Assembly (NCBI GenBank): GCA_019155185.1
Contig: CM032811.1
Location: 9,134,075 to 9,198,074 of the forward strand
Reading direction: 5' to 3'
Source of the DNA: Beaufortia kweichowensis
Lineage: Eukaryota > Chordata > Actinopteri > Cypriniformes > Gastromyzontidae
Length of the DNA: 64,000 nucleotides
Shown: piece by piece, positions 1 to 11,420 of the stretch
Layout: each line of letters begins with the position of its first letter
Position numbering within the stretch: position 1 is the stretch's first letter
The notes under the pieces: generated by a model
The model's database searches: none
Told to the model about the DNA's origin: nothing
The model's input: only the letters and a program-made list of their open reading frames with translations
Position numbers and translations under genes: made by a program

Positions 1-2060
1 CTGTTTAAGCAGCTTTAACTCTGTGGACGGGGAATTTAGATGATTGAAAACCCCTCCACACCACGTCTGAGGCTGTTCGATCTCGCTGTCCAAGTGGTCC
101 ATGTGGTCTCACCGATGCATGCAAACGGAAACAGATTTTCATGAACAGATTTTGTGTGAAACCGAGTGGAACGTTGTGTGCGGAACATGCTGTAACAATG
201 AATTTTACATTTTTATGCTTATGCCAATATTCAAAAATGTAAATTAAAGTCACAACAAGTTGTTACAGATGCATTTATCTATGTGAAAAAATGAAGCAAC
301 AAATTAAATGTTGAAATGAACAGCAAACTCATGGCGACTACAGTAACAATCTATATGACCATCTACATGTTCATTATATAACATTATCTAAAGTAATGAA
401 CATTCCTTAAAGGGCTACTGATCACTGACTGGAGATCTAAAGCGCACTTCACCCTGTTGCAGTTACGAGGTATCTTAACCTTTGGCATTTGGGTTCAAGC
501 TGCAACTTTAAAGATCAAGCTTCAACAAAAAAGGCTCAGTCACCCAGCTCACATTTACAGACTCACATTTTTTTATATAAAAAAAAACTACATAACAAAA
601 TTTTTCATAGAATATTGTAGCTGTTAGAGAATTGTAATGTGTAATTTTGCTTTGTGAGTTTTGTTAATTAGGACCATGACATTAAGTGATGGGAAAGAAG
701 CTCAATCATCACCTTTTTGATGTTGTCAGACTAGCAGTAAAACAGCACAAAAATAAGATTATCCCTAACATACTGCACTAAATTGCAACCCTGCTTAGTT
801 TTAAGAAATGAAACACCAGGATATACTCATGATCGTTTGTTCAATAAATAAAAAAACAGAATTTACACTCAAACTAAATATTAACAAAAATAAATTTCAT
901 ATTAAAATACAGCAGACAAATTTCTCCAGAGCCACTTTATTTCATTTTTTTGACCAGCATTACATCATTTAATCCCATATTGCCAAACACTGAGATCTGT
1001 GTCTAGAATGAGAAAATAGAAAGAAAAAGAAAAAAAAGGGGTTGGAATGTAAAGTACTGACAATAAAATACTTTTGATGGCCTAAGTGCACTTGCAACAC
1101 AGACTGGCTGAGCTTAAGAAGAGCGGTGACGACGACCCTCAACAATCTTTTAATGCACTTGTGGGGAGATTGACATTAGACTAGAGCGGATCAGGTTGAC
1201 AATCTTCTCCCATGACCTGAAGAAGCCCTTGCATGGAGGTCAGAGCTATACGTAAGGTACGGTTACATGTGCAAAACAGTGTGTCATGCCTCTTATCTAA
1301 GTTTGAAAAAAATAAAAGGTCAGGAATAGATGAATTCCTGATGGAGGGAGAAAAAGACTGGCCACATTTCCGGCACGCAGCATCTGGTTCTGCTAAATTG
1401 CGAGAATATTCTCGGTTTTCATCTGGCTGGGAGGATTTAGAAAGCACACATTCTCATATCCTGTTTTCGGCACTGAAGTCGGCCTTGAGATAATGTTTAC
1501 GGTTTGCCTAGGGTCAATTGATTTACTGAGGGTGTGTACATGCAGGTCTGTATGCGTGTATACCAAGGTCAGATTTGTACATAGTGTGCACAAGCTTAAC
1601 AGCCTCAAAGGGAAAAGGAAGTTACATACGCACTACAGGCTTTCATCAGTCATTCCCTGGAGAAATTCTGGGACATGCAACGCAAATCCATCTATAAGAA
1701 TCATCTATAAGAATGCTACAAGTGTTCTTCCAGTTATTGTTAAGACTTCAAGACTTAAGATTTATTTACAACACCTCCTTCCTTCATCTACAGCTACAGC
1801 AGCAGAGCAAGATGGCCACCTCATTGAGCTCAGATGAAAGCGCAGAATGCCACTCCCTGCCTGCTCCACACCCAAATAAGGGCAAGGGGACCTCACCGGG
1901 CCAGGAATGTGGCTGAGTCAGCACGGACCCCGCTTTGTTTATGCCCGAGAAGAACGAATAGCCGAGCTTAGATGGCTCACAGGAGGCTGGGGGAAGGTTG
2001 ATCCAGGATTGGTTGAGAAAGTCTTATCTACTGTCAGTAAGGACTGAACCCGCAATGCCT

Positions 2061-2223
2061 TTAACCTCTGGATTGCCAGGAAAGAGCAAACCACAACAGT
2101 TCTTCAGCTGGCAGCTTTAGCTGGTACACAAGGACATAAAGCTTGCCAGTGAAGAACTGCTGCAGGTCAGCCAAGAGGCTCAGTCGGTTCTGTAGAAAAT
2201 GTAGAGATGGGGCGTGGCTGGAC
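2061..2223 (-). other. possible terminal exon, unknown gene
   Basis: On the minus strand a strong pyrimidine tract ends in CCCCTGCAG at 2,224. After it one frame stays open for 53 codons to TAA at 2,061-2,063; the other two frames close early. The peptide contains LLADLQQFFTGKLYVLV, which I do not recognise. No good GT donor follows, so if real it would be a last exon. A chance open frame after a chance acceptor is equally possible. Confidence 0.15.
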
Positions 2224-5200
2224 CTGCAGGGGTAAAAGGAAAGAAAAAGATGTGTGAGGAGCACAAAAACAGACAATAAGACAGTAGAAACGGGTACAAA
2301 TTAGTTATAACATTAAACAATGGTTAACAGCGATGTCACAGCAAAGCATTTTGAGTACGATTCCTTATCAAATTCATAAGCAGACAGAGTGGAAAACTGA
2401 AAACAGACAGAGTGGAAAAAATGAAAAACACTTTGACTGATAAGGAGGATATTTGGATAACGTTTAAACGGTAGCTTTCCAGTTTTCCCTGGTACAACCA
2501 TGCAGACGAGAGAGACGGAGAGAGAGCAGTTTAGTCATGTGCTCTCTGCCCCTGAGGTATTGCAGTCCTGCTACTGCTTCAGCATTCATTCACTCAGCTC
2601 AGCTCCTGTCTCTAATTGAGTACAGATAGATCCGATGCCTGTGCGCGCAACTTTTGATCATGCCAGAACTGTTCTGCAGAAGGCTCGATATACCACTCAC
2701 ACAGTATTAAAAGTCTCTCTTTATTTCGATTGACTTAAGGTTTCATTTCTGATTCGATAAACCGAAGGAGTCACCACAATAAAAAAATCTCTTGTGCACA
2801 GCCAAAAATCAAGCCATTCATTCTTCTCTTAGGGAAGTACGTGAAGTATGGTTTCATTTCCTCTGAATGTTTCTTCTTTCACAGACAGGCAGTCTCCAGG
2901 CCTCGCTCTCCCATTGATCTGCATGACGTTAAATGGTACTGTAAAGCTCTGCGCTTCCCCTGCGGGTTAAGGACGAGCGTTAGACGCACAGAGTCTCTGT
3001 GAACTCAATGACCCTGCTGAACGATGAAAAAAAGGGCTGGTCGCTAAGTAAATCCAAATGGATATGGACTTCGACACTCCATACACAAAACTAAACATTA
3101 AACATTGTTTCCTCTCTCTCACACACACAAATACATTTGCACCCCCATTATAATTCAAACCCCATTAATCAAAACCTAAGTAATGCAGAAGGTGGGTCAT
3201 AAGTACATAATTTTTACTTTAAAAAAGTTAGATTACAGGTTAAAGCTGCATATTTCACCTGTGGGTGGACAGACAAATTATACAATGACAAAAGTTATTG
3301 TATAATTCATACACTCACCCGTGATTAAAAACAACAGCTCCTGCCAAACAGCAAGAGTAATCTGCTCATACTTATCAAACTGCTCGACGGATAAACAAAA
3401 GCAACAGTGACCATGAAGAAACAGACGGTCTTTGCTTTCAGTAATAAAAGTCACATTCGCTAGCAGCGTCCCCCTTCTGCTGGGTCTTAAGCGTGTTGTT
3501 ATCAGACACCCGGGCAGCGGAATCGTCCTTTGTCTGAAGGCGGAGATAAGATCCTTGTATGTCCAGAACACAGCAGGCGGGGAGGGCCGACGGCTTCGGT
3601 TACAAGACTTAAACACAATCACAAACCACTGTCTGGAATCACACTATAATGTGCTCTCTAATAGTGATACACATGGATTTAACTCCACTGAATGGCACAG
3701 ACAAACTACTGCTGGGTAACATGCATTTATGGAAAAGCTAGACACTCTCCAACTCACTTTATACCACCAAAAAAAGTTTCTCATAATTGTCGTTGTACGG
3801 CCTTTGATGTCCCCACCCAGGCAAGAGGCTTTAGTACCAAGTGGTCAGCATTGGACAGAATGAAGCGTGTTTAAACTCTTACCGTCTCAGACACACTATG
3901 ACTCACTGACATACACAAATACACAATGCCTGAAAATCCTGTCGCACAGAACACAGTGTTCCCAAAGAGTGATTTATTGTAAAGCTGTGGAACCTTCCTA
4001 AACAATTACAGTCAGCCTTCTCCACTAGCCAAGGGAAAAACGAAGAAGCCTGGGCTCCTTTCTTGAGTTTTACCTCTGCACCAACCTACCATCCGCACGT
4101 ACATTTTCTATTATTAAATTTCTAACTTTCTTTATTTAACTCAAACTCTTGCGTACGTGTCATTAGCTGTGTAGCGGTTGTGTCCAAGTGTGGTAGCTTG
4201 CTCACGTCACCAGGAGACATCGAACAGCTTGAGCGGCAGATGAGAGACGAAAGTGCATTTCAACCTAATTGGCTTAGATTGGGTTTAGAGTGCTTGCCCA
4301 ACATCTGGAAGACAATGGGAAGAGGTAACAACACTAGCTTATCTAAACAGAACCAAGACAGATACAGGCAGATCCTTTAGCTGCCACAAGCTGTAACAAA
4401 TGTCCCACATAAATTGTGGCGGATCAATGCATTAGTCATCCCCTGAATGATGGGGAGGGTGGAAGAGGAATCTTTAATTAAAGTGAAATCCTGAATTTCT
4501 ATAAAAACAGAAGACCTGCAAGGTCATTTCTGAGCTGATATAATGATCATTAAGGGAAACTGGCTTTAAAGGTGCAAATCGCACCTGGTGGTGCAGATGT
4601 TACATTCCTGTCATGCTTGTCCTGTCAAGCAGGAGCTCTCAGAGGGAGTACAGTAGAGAAAATGAGAGGCGAAAAGAGAGAACCACACCCAATGGTTGAA
4701 ATGCAGGAAAGTCTCTTGTCTTTCTGCTACAGCGAAAAAATGTGAGGTTGGAACCATAAACTGGCTGAATGCAGTAAGAATCTCTGGAAGGAAACCGCTA
4801 AAGCCCGGAGGGATAAGAGAATCCATTTTAGTTATGAAATTCCACATGACACAGCATGCAAACGAATCATCTGCATGCAGAAGAGAAAAAATGACCAGAA
4901 CCTTTAAGCACAAATGCATCTCTGCAAACCCGTCAGTCCAAATGTCTCTGTACTGGACAAAAGCCTGAGCTGAAGTCAACCCATTAACCATTCTCCTCCG
5001 TGTCACACAGGTCTTCTGCAATATTCACCACCCTTTACATATGCATTGAGCGTCTCTATTCCACCCTTAATCACACACAGTTGTGCATGCGTCTGGCCCT
5101 TTGAAAAGCCCAGGCAATCAGAGCGGCCCGCAGTTCCAACAGCGATGCTTCAAATGCTGAGACTGCTCTGGTAATTTTGCCATGAATCACGACATGAGTC

Positions 5201-8200
5201 AACCGGCGGGCAGGCAACAGTAAAAAAAAAAATACGGAGAAGTGCAGACATTGAGAAATAGATGCCATTCACTAAAGCACAGATGAAAAGACTGAAAATC
5301 TACAGATGCCAGGAAGGGGAAAAGACGGGAATAAAGCATTTTAGAGAAAAACACACCTGTACCTAAGGGCTTTTTGATGATGTTGGTTTGTTTGTTAAGA
5401 ATAGGTGGTAAACAGGAAGACGTACCACGGGCTCGTCCGGTATACAGACGTCATGCATGCATCCTGCAGCTCCTTTTCAGAAGATGTTAGCACTTTAGCC
5501 TCCCAAACTTTGCCGTGGTGCAGGCAAATTTATCCTGTCAACCCAGAAATAATAAAGTGAGCATGGTGGTGTGTGTTTACAGATCAAGACACACCAATCT
5601 CTATATATAGTTCAGAAGAACACAATCTAAAAGAGCATAACTACCCTAAACAACCTGTCACTGCCAAAGAATGCCTAACGTTCTTAAAAAAGGTTTAATC
5701 TTAGCCTTAATCTCAACTGTCTAGCCAAAGCATGATCTGTACAAGGATATGTATGAAGACTTTCAGAATTTTTCTTTTATAAAAGAAAAGGGGTTTGGCA
5801 CATTTGCAACTACATGGAAACCGACATGATCGGGGGTCTTGGAAACGATTAGCTCATGTTTTACATAAGAGCTGCTTTCTATTCATGTCTCTCACATGTC
5901 TTCGTTCCTAAATCAATACTCGACTTCCTCCAGCCACTTGACAAACAGGCAAACACGCAGGCAAAACAATTTGATATAAAAGAGGAAATTCCAGCTGGGT
6001 TATACAATGGAAATGACTGTGGGGCAACGCGGAAGCAGCAAAGTCATTTCAAGAATTCATGTAATCTCCTGCTAATATCAGGGCTGAGGGGCGGGGTTTC
6101 TATAAATCACAAATAAGAGGCCCACATGTAGTCCAGAGGAAGCAGTGGGAGCAACTGAGAGCCTTTAACAGGAGGAAAAGCATCCCACACATATGCTAAT
6201 GGAACCTCGACTGACCAGAATGAATGGAGTTTGTTAAAAACACAATTATACAACACGCACAAAATCACAAACATGCTCTGTGTGCCTGAACTGCAATGGC
6301 TGCCATATGCTACAGGGTATGAAGAAATGACCACCTTGAGAAACGAGGGGAGTTCAATTACACGCCTATAAACTTGTTCTTTAGAAATGCCGATTGCAGC
6401 ACTGAAGAATGCGGAACATCTGGCCAAAATTAAAACAAGAGGTCAAGCTTTTTGCACCATTTTGTAAAACCAAGCCTATGTGGCAAAGCCAAACACACAT
6501 TTCAATCCAATTCAGTTACAGAGAGAAGGAACATGATAAATCACTATTAGGTTCAAAGAAAATGAATGACATATCAATAGCTTTTACAGGTCCAACCTTT
6601 TTTACTCCTCGCAAGTCTGATGCAGTCACAAAGGAGTACTTACATACATGCAGTAGGAACATTTTGAATTAGCAGCAAGAGAAACTTGCTATGTAATGAA
6701 AAAGTAACCCAGGCGAGATGGCAGCTGGTAAACCATGAATAAGCACAAACTCAAATGAAGCTTCTTTCATTATGTTGGCTGTTGTAATGACAAAGCATTG
6801 CCTGTTTCACCCCCCCACCCGAATACTCTGAATCATAGCTCACAATACTAGCAATGATCAGAGCGGCAGCGGCCTCTCCCAGCACAGCAAAGGAGGCAAG
6901 CGCCGTGACTTGATTTAGTCTTTTAATCATGTGCTATGGGTAAATCAAACTAAATGTGGATTTCTCTATTCAACACCAGAAGAATATTCAGTTTAAACTG
7001 CAACAAACATATGGTGTAGACTGGATGATTATGTTATTAGATAATACTGCAAAAGGCCAAAACTAGTTACTGATTGACCAAGCGCAACTGATTTGGCAAA
7101 AGGATGCAATATCGCAATCAAAAATGACGCAAAAGCACGACACTAAACTGCAATTTTAACTGTTTATATTTACATAGCCACAGTTCATCGCCACCACTTA
7201 CTCAAAGACAAAATATTTCCTTAGGAAACATTGATGGAATTACGCTCAACAGGTTCATCCCTCCCCCTCTTCTACTCACTCTCGCACACATTTTGGTTCT
7301 CGCTCACCCCTTTCCATTTCGTCTCTGCAGTTCTTTCCGTTGGTCAAATCTGTGTGCCACGCATTCTTGGGATGCCTGGTACATATGGTATAAATTCCAT
7401 TCTGTCTGCCGAGGCCCTCCATGCTGTCTGAGATACGCTGTGCTGGACTGACTCCACCCTCCCACAGAGACAGACCAGATCACACTCTGTGCTGCTGATG
7501 TGAACTAACACGGCTGCGAGCTAGTGAACTTAAACCCTGTATATAATGCAGAGAATTTTCAAACTCTAAATAACATGTATGTGTGTGTGTGTCATCTTGT
7601 TTCATCACTGTGCATTGGGGACAGAAATTCAATGAAGAACAATAGCACAAAACCCCAAAGTGGGTCACTCACATGACAGTGTGGAACACAATGCCTGCAG
7701 CCTATTTAATCGAAGAGAGCTTATACAGGTCTATCAGGGCAGACACCATGACCGAACTCATTTTGAGAGCATCTGCTTGCTATGCTGCTAAAAGTTGCAA
7801 TTTCAAGGAAGTAGTTTTCCATAAAATAACAGACTTTTATGGAGGAAGGTAAGAAGATTATCCATACGTTTCTAACATCACTGCTGTTAATAATTTATGC
7901 TCTAGGACAGCGACGAAAATGTGGACAGAAGCTATGCAGGCTCACTTCCTAAGGCCTGAGCGGCCAGCATTTGGTCCCACAGGACTGCGGGGCTGCACAG
8001 ACGGGAAGCTCCGCTGTCCTTGAGACAAGAGCAGACCTTCTTCTGAGATCCTTCCCTCCCACACTCAAGACAACTACAGCCACCTGCCAAACAGGCAAAT
8101 CACTGTCACAGCCGAGCTTCTTCTGCAAAAAAAACCCACTCACAGTCTGTGTGGCACGATTGCCGCACCATTACAGAAGCAATGGAGGAATGCAAGCCAA

Positions 8201-9381
8201 AAGTGGGAAAAATGCTATGAAATTTTCCTAAATGATAAAGAAAAATAAAGTGTCACAGGGCAGAAAAGTAATGTGGTTTAACACTAAGGGTGTGGCTTTA
8301 TAAAATGTCTTCATGCAATGACATTTTTTCCTCCTCTGTCCGTACACAGTGCTCAGAACTACACGCTGTTGTCAGCTCATACGCACAGACCTTACGAAAT
8401 TCTTTTAACAACTTATGCAAGTCAAGGTAATGTATGGGGTCAAGGTTAAACAGGAAACAAAAAATTTAAACATTAAAAGTTCAATGTTTCAGAAAGGCCT
8501 CGTCGTGAAGACAAAGCTGATAAATTTCACAAACCAAACAGAGGAAGCACGTAAACGGCAGAGACCCTGAATAGTATTCAAAGCTTCCTTACTTATTTTT
8601 TCATCCAGGGCAAAGACTACATGGGTAGAACTCTTAATGGGTCTCTTAAGATTTCTGTACGAGTCTTTTAAGTTAAGATTAAAAATAAACATGTCTATAA
8701 TTGAACTGAACTTCAAAACCAGACAATAAAATCACAGGGTGAAAAGTGACGGACTTAGATGCACAAGCACTTATGAATCAGGAAACTAGACTTAGTCATT
8801 GCATAACAAAAAATCATAAGATTTGAAAATATTGTAAAAAAAAATAAACCTGCCTATATACATCCAACCGCTCTATGGATGGTTATTACCCCAGGCCAGA
8901 AAACAGATGTTCTTTTTCCATAAACTGCACTGTGCTACTTCCATAATAAGATCTATCTGAATCTAAATGTGCTTATCGTATTTAAAATTGTTTACAAATG
9001 ACAAGGATTTTGTATTCCAGACCTTATTTCAATGGGATAGTTTACTATCACTTAAACGTCTAGTTAAGGACGTATTCAGGCATAGACAAATTAATATTTA
9101 AGTTGCTGGATTGTAAATATACACCAAATTTAAAATACAGAAAATTATTAAATAATGAAGTATTTGAAAAACATTTGCTAATTGTAGTTCTAATCTTGGG
9201 AGGAAAGGGCCAATCAATAAATCTTCCATACAAAGTCTCTCTTTAATCAACAAATTAAGGATGACTAAGGGAAATTTGGTTTAAGCATATCACAATCTTA
9301 GCATAATAATGGTATGTAAAGCACAGCTAGTGCAGAAGGAAAACAGTGAATCATGGCTAAAGCTGATGCATTTTTACTTAC

Positions 9382-9399
9382 ATCCCACGTGTGGGATGA
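9382..9399. repeat. near-perfect palindrome with CACGTG-like core
   Basis: CATCCCACGTGTGGGATG is an almost perfect inverted repeat with two central mismatches. It contains an E-box (CACGTG). It could bind a bHLH dimer or be chance; nothing else nearby supports a regulatory role. Confidence 0.3.
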
Positions 9400-9704
9400 A
9401 ATCATGAAATGCTTGTAAACACTTGATTCCTCAGATAATTCCATCCATAATTTCAAGGAAGGAAAGCAGAACGTCATCTGGTGATGATGGAAGTGATTAA
9501 GAAAATGCCATGAATCCTGCACATTGTTTGCTTAGTCATTTTATGTCTAACCACCTGAACGATTACGTAAAAGGACATTTCACAACATCTGAACCGTCCG
9601 AAGGAGATTATCAATTCATTGATAGATTTGCTCTTAAAACATGTTCTAGTTTTGACACATTGCCCTGCCCTTGTCACCCTAAACAATCATATTTCATAAC
9701 TTAC

Positions 9705-9803
9705 CTTCAGCATCTAGACGTCATTCCGATCAAAGACGAAATCCATTCAATGACATACTGTTGACATGGGTATGAAACCGAGGTCTTCTCTCCAGATGTT
9801 AGA
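9705..9803 (-). other. candidate 5' exon 2 of an unidentified minus-strand gene
   Basis: The minus strand shows a pyrimidine-rich tract ending CCTACACACAG before 9,803 and a consensus donor GTAAGTTATG after 9,705, defining a 99-base internal exon. Joined in phase 0 to the candidate exon ending at 10,471, the frame that opens with MTCEDGNREFFE runs into this exon and stops after 18 more codons. That looks like an upstream open reading frame in a 5' untranslated region. The exon ends ATG CTG AAG at the donor, so main translation could start there and continue in an exon left of the window. The gene is not recognised. Confidence 0.35.
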
Positions 9804-10470
9804 CTGTGTGTAGGAAAGAAAAAAAGTGAGACCAGGACACCAAAATGAAACAAGTAACCTAGAGGGAAAAAGAGAAAAGCTCGTATATATCGCAACGTAC
9901 AGGGTGGGGTCTTGTGGAATTTGCCATGCTCTCGCTTCACAGGAATCAATGACGATGTATACGGATCACCTCATAAGCGTAAATGTCAGTAAATAATCCC
10001 CCGTAACTTAACCAATTACTTTGATTTGTCGCTATTTCTTACTATTGCTGTTTTTAGAGGACGTAGACTAAATACTTCGTATATCAGGCTTTAACATACG
10101 ATTAAGGCCCATTTTTCTTTCATGCCCAGCCAAAAAAAGTTTAAATGAAAAAACATATAATACAACTAAGAAAAACAAGCAAGCAAACTGAACAAACATA
10201 ATACAATGTTCAAGAATTTGTATAAAATACGCGATCATAAATGAACATTTTGATACAATAATCCAAAAGTAGAGCAACGCCCACTGTTATATCAGTAGCC
10301 TAGTGTTAATACACATCGATTTCAATTTGACATTTCTAAATCTACTCCAGTTGATAAATGGATTGTAATCGATATCGTTACAGTGTAGTTTAAACACGAA
10401 ACATTAGTGTTTTTGACAAACACATTCTTAGTGAAAACTTTTGAATGAGTAATGTCCAACATCTACTTAC

Positions 10471-10640
10471 TTCAAAGAATTCTCGATTTCCGTCTTCGCA
10501 TGTCATGATGGTAACCGGTGAGATTTCCCGATATCATTTAACACACTCAACGTCCTTTATTTTATCGATGAGTTTCCCCTCTTAGACACAGACTACGCTG
10601 TCTACTGAAGGACTGCTCACGCCCTGTACGGCTCAACTCT
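10471..10640 (-). other. candidate first exon of an unidentified minus-strand gene
   Basis: A start codon at 10,504-10,506 on the minus strand opens a 12-codon frame (MTCEDGNREFFE) that ends exactly at a consensus donor, GAA|GTAAGT, at 10,471. Upstream sequence to about 10,680 is richer in CpG than the surrounding DNA, as expected near a vertebrate promoter. The right-hand limit, the transcription start, is a guess. With the 99-base exon at 9,705-9,803 it makes a plausible spliced leader. The peptide is too short to name. Confidence 0.35.
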
Positions 10641-11149
10641 GAACTGTGTGCGTGCGCTTTCTATGACTACGTCGCGATCTCTTCTAGAGGAATGTAACAC
10701 ATTCAATTCGGTTACATAGTAAATTCACATACTCTCTAAAAGTTACACAAAACGCACATCGAGCTCCGATTACTGACGTTTTTATGGCGATTAGAGGTTC
10801 AGTTGTGTAATCAAACGCTTCCTGGATTTAAACGTCTCGTCCAATTCTATCGATGACATGCGTAACAAATCCTCGCCAAAACCATAAAACACCTTTAGAA
10901 ATCATTTTAAGTTCTGTCATGGTATATATGAATCGTCTTTTTGTCGAAAGCCACACCTTAACCCCAAATCACTCCTGACATTAAAGCTAAAGCTTGACTC
11001 AATAAAAAAAACCCGAATTTTATCCCAAGCTCTTCAGCAACTCAAAATGGTGCTGTGAGAATTACGAACAATGTCGTTATTCAACTTAAACACAACACCA
11101 TAAGCCTTTCGAGGTACATTTCACAATAACCTACACATAGCTGCGTCCC

Positions 11150-11420
11150 GAGGCTCTGCTTCTTCAACTCCCCTCATACCGGCTTCTCCTCCCGATCAGC
11201 TGGCAGCGCAGTGACGCCAAAAGCAACAGCTGACCAATCAAACACTAACGTCAAAGAACAGAAGTAACGCCCACCTCTGACGAAACTTGAATGGCAGGTA
11301 TATAAGCCAATGGCATGCTCAGAATCAGACGCGTGTAAACCTTACTGTCCAATAGCGTCATGTCTGTCCGGCAGGCGTTTCACGGTTCTTGTAAGAGCAA
11401 ATTACGGAGCGCCTCTGAAA
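11150..11420. promoter_or_regulatory. promoter-like block with TATA and CCAAT motifs
   Basis: Within about 270 bases there are several CCAAT motifs (ACCAATCA near 11,233, GCCAATGG near 11,307, TCCAATAG near 11,348), CRE-like words (GTGACGCC, TAACGTCA, GCGTCATG) and a TATA-like TATATAAG at 11,299-11,306. The density of CpG and of such motifs is far above the flanks. It could drive the minus-strand exons at about 10.5 kb from an upstream start, or a plus-strand transcript. No protein-coding exon is evident directly to the right. Confidence 0.4.

Larger units (their letters stand above)
1..9700. other. AT-rich region without a recognised coding gene
   Basis: I read both strands for exons and recognised no protein family. 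Reading frames here are short and mostly stop within 60-115 codons. Because two exon-like segments with good splice sites lie just to the right (9,705-9,803 and near 10,471) and point leftward, the most economical reading is a long first or second intron of a minus-strand gene that continues past the left edge. Small local repeats occur: a direct duplication at about 2,379-2,425 (GACAGAGTGGAAAA twice) and one at 1,685-1,712 (ATCTATAAGAA twice). A possible minus-strand exon at 2,061-2,223 is described separately. Confidence 0.5.

Noticed and set aside
1181..1280. Minus-strand frame reading GFFRSWEKIVNLIRSSLMSI
   Set aside because: It looks protein-like, but there is no pyrimidine tract or clean acceptor before it, and it stops quickly. 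It is probably chance.
3278..3622. Overlapping open frames on both strands in a GC-richer patch
   Set aside because: Neither peptide is recognised. The minus-strand segment ends at a donor-like GTGAGTG but lacks an upstream acceptor. It could at most be an alternative untranslated first exon.
7946..8013. Possible minus-strand exon with CAAGGACAG acceptor and GTGAGCC donor, reading RSFPSVQPRSPVGP
   Set aside because: The acceptor has a weak pyrimidine tract, two frames are open, and no neighbouring exon or family supports it.
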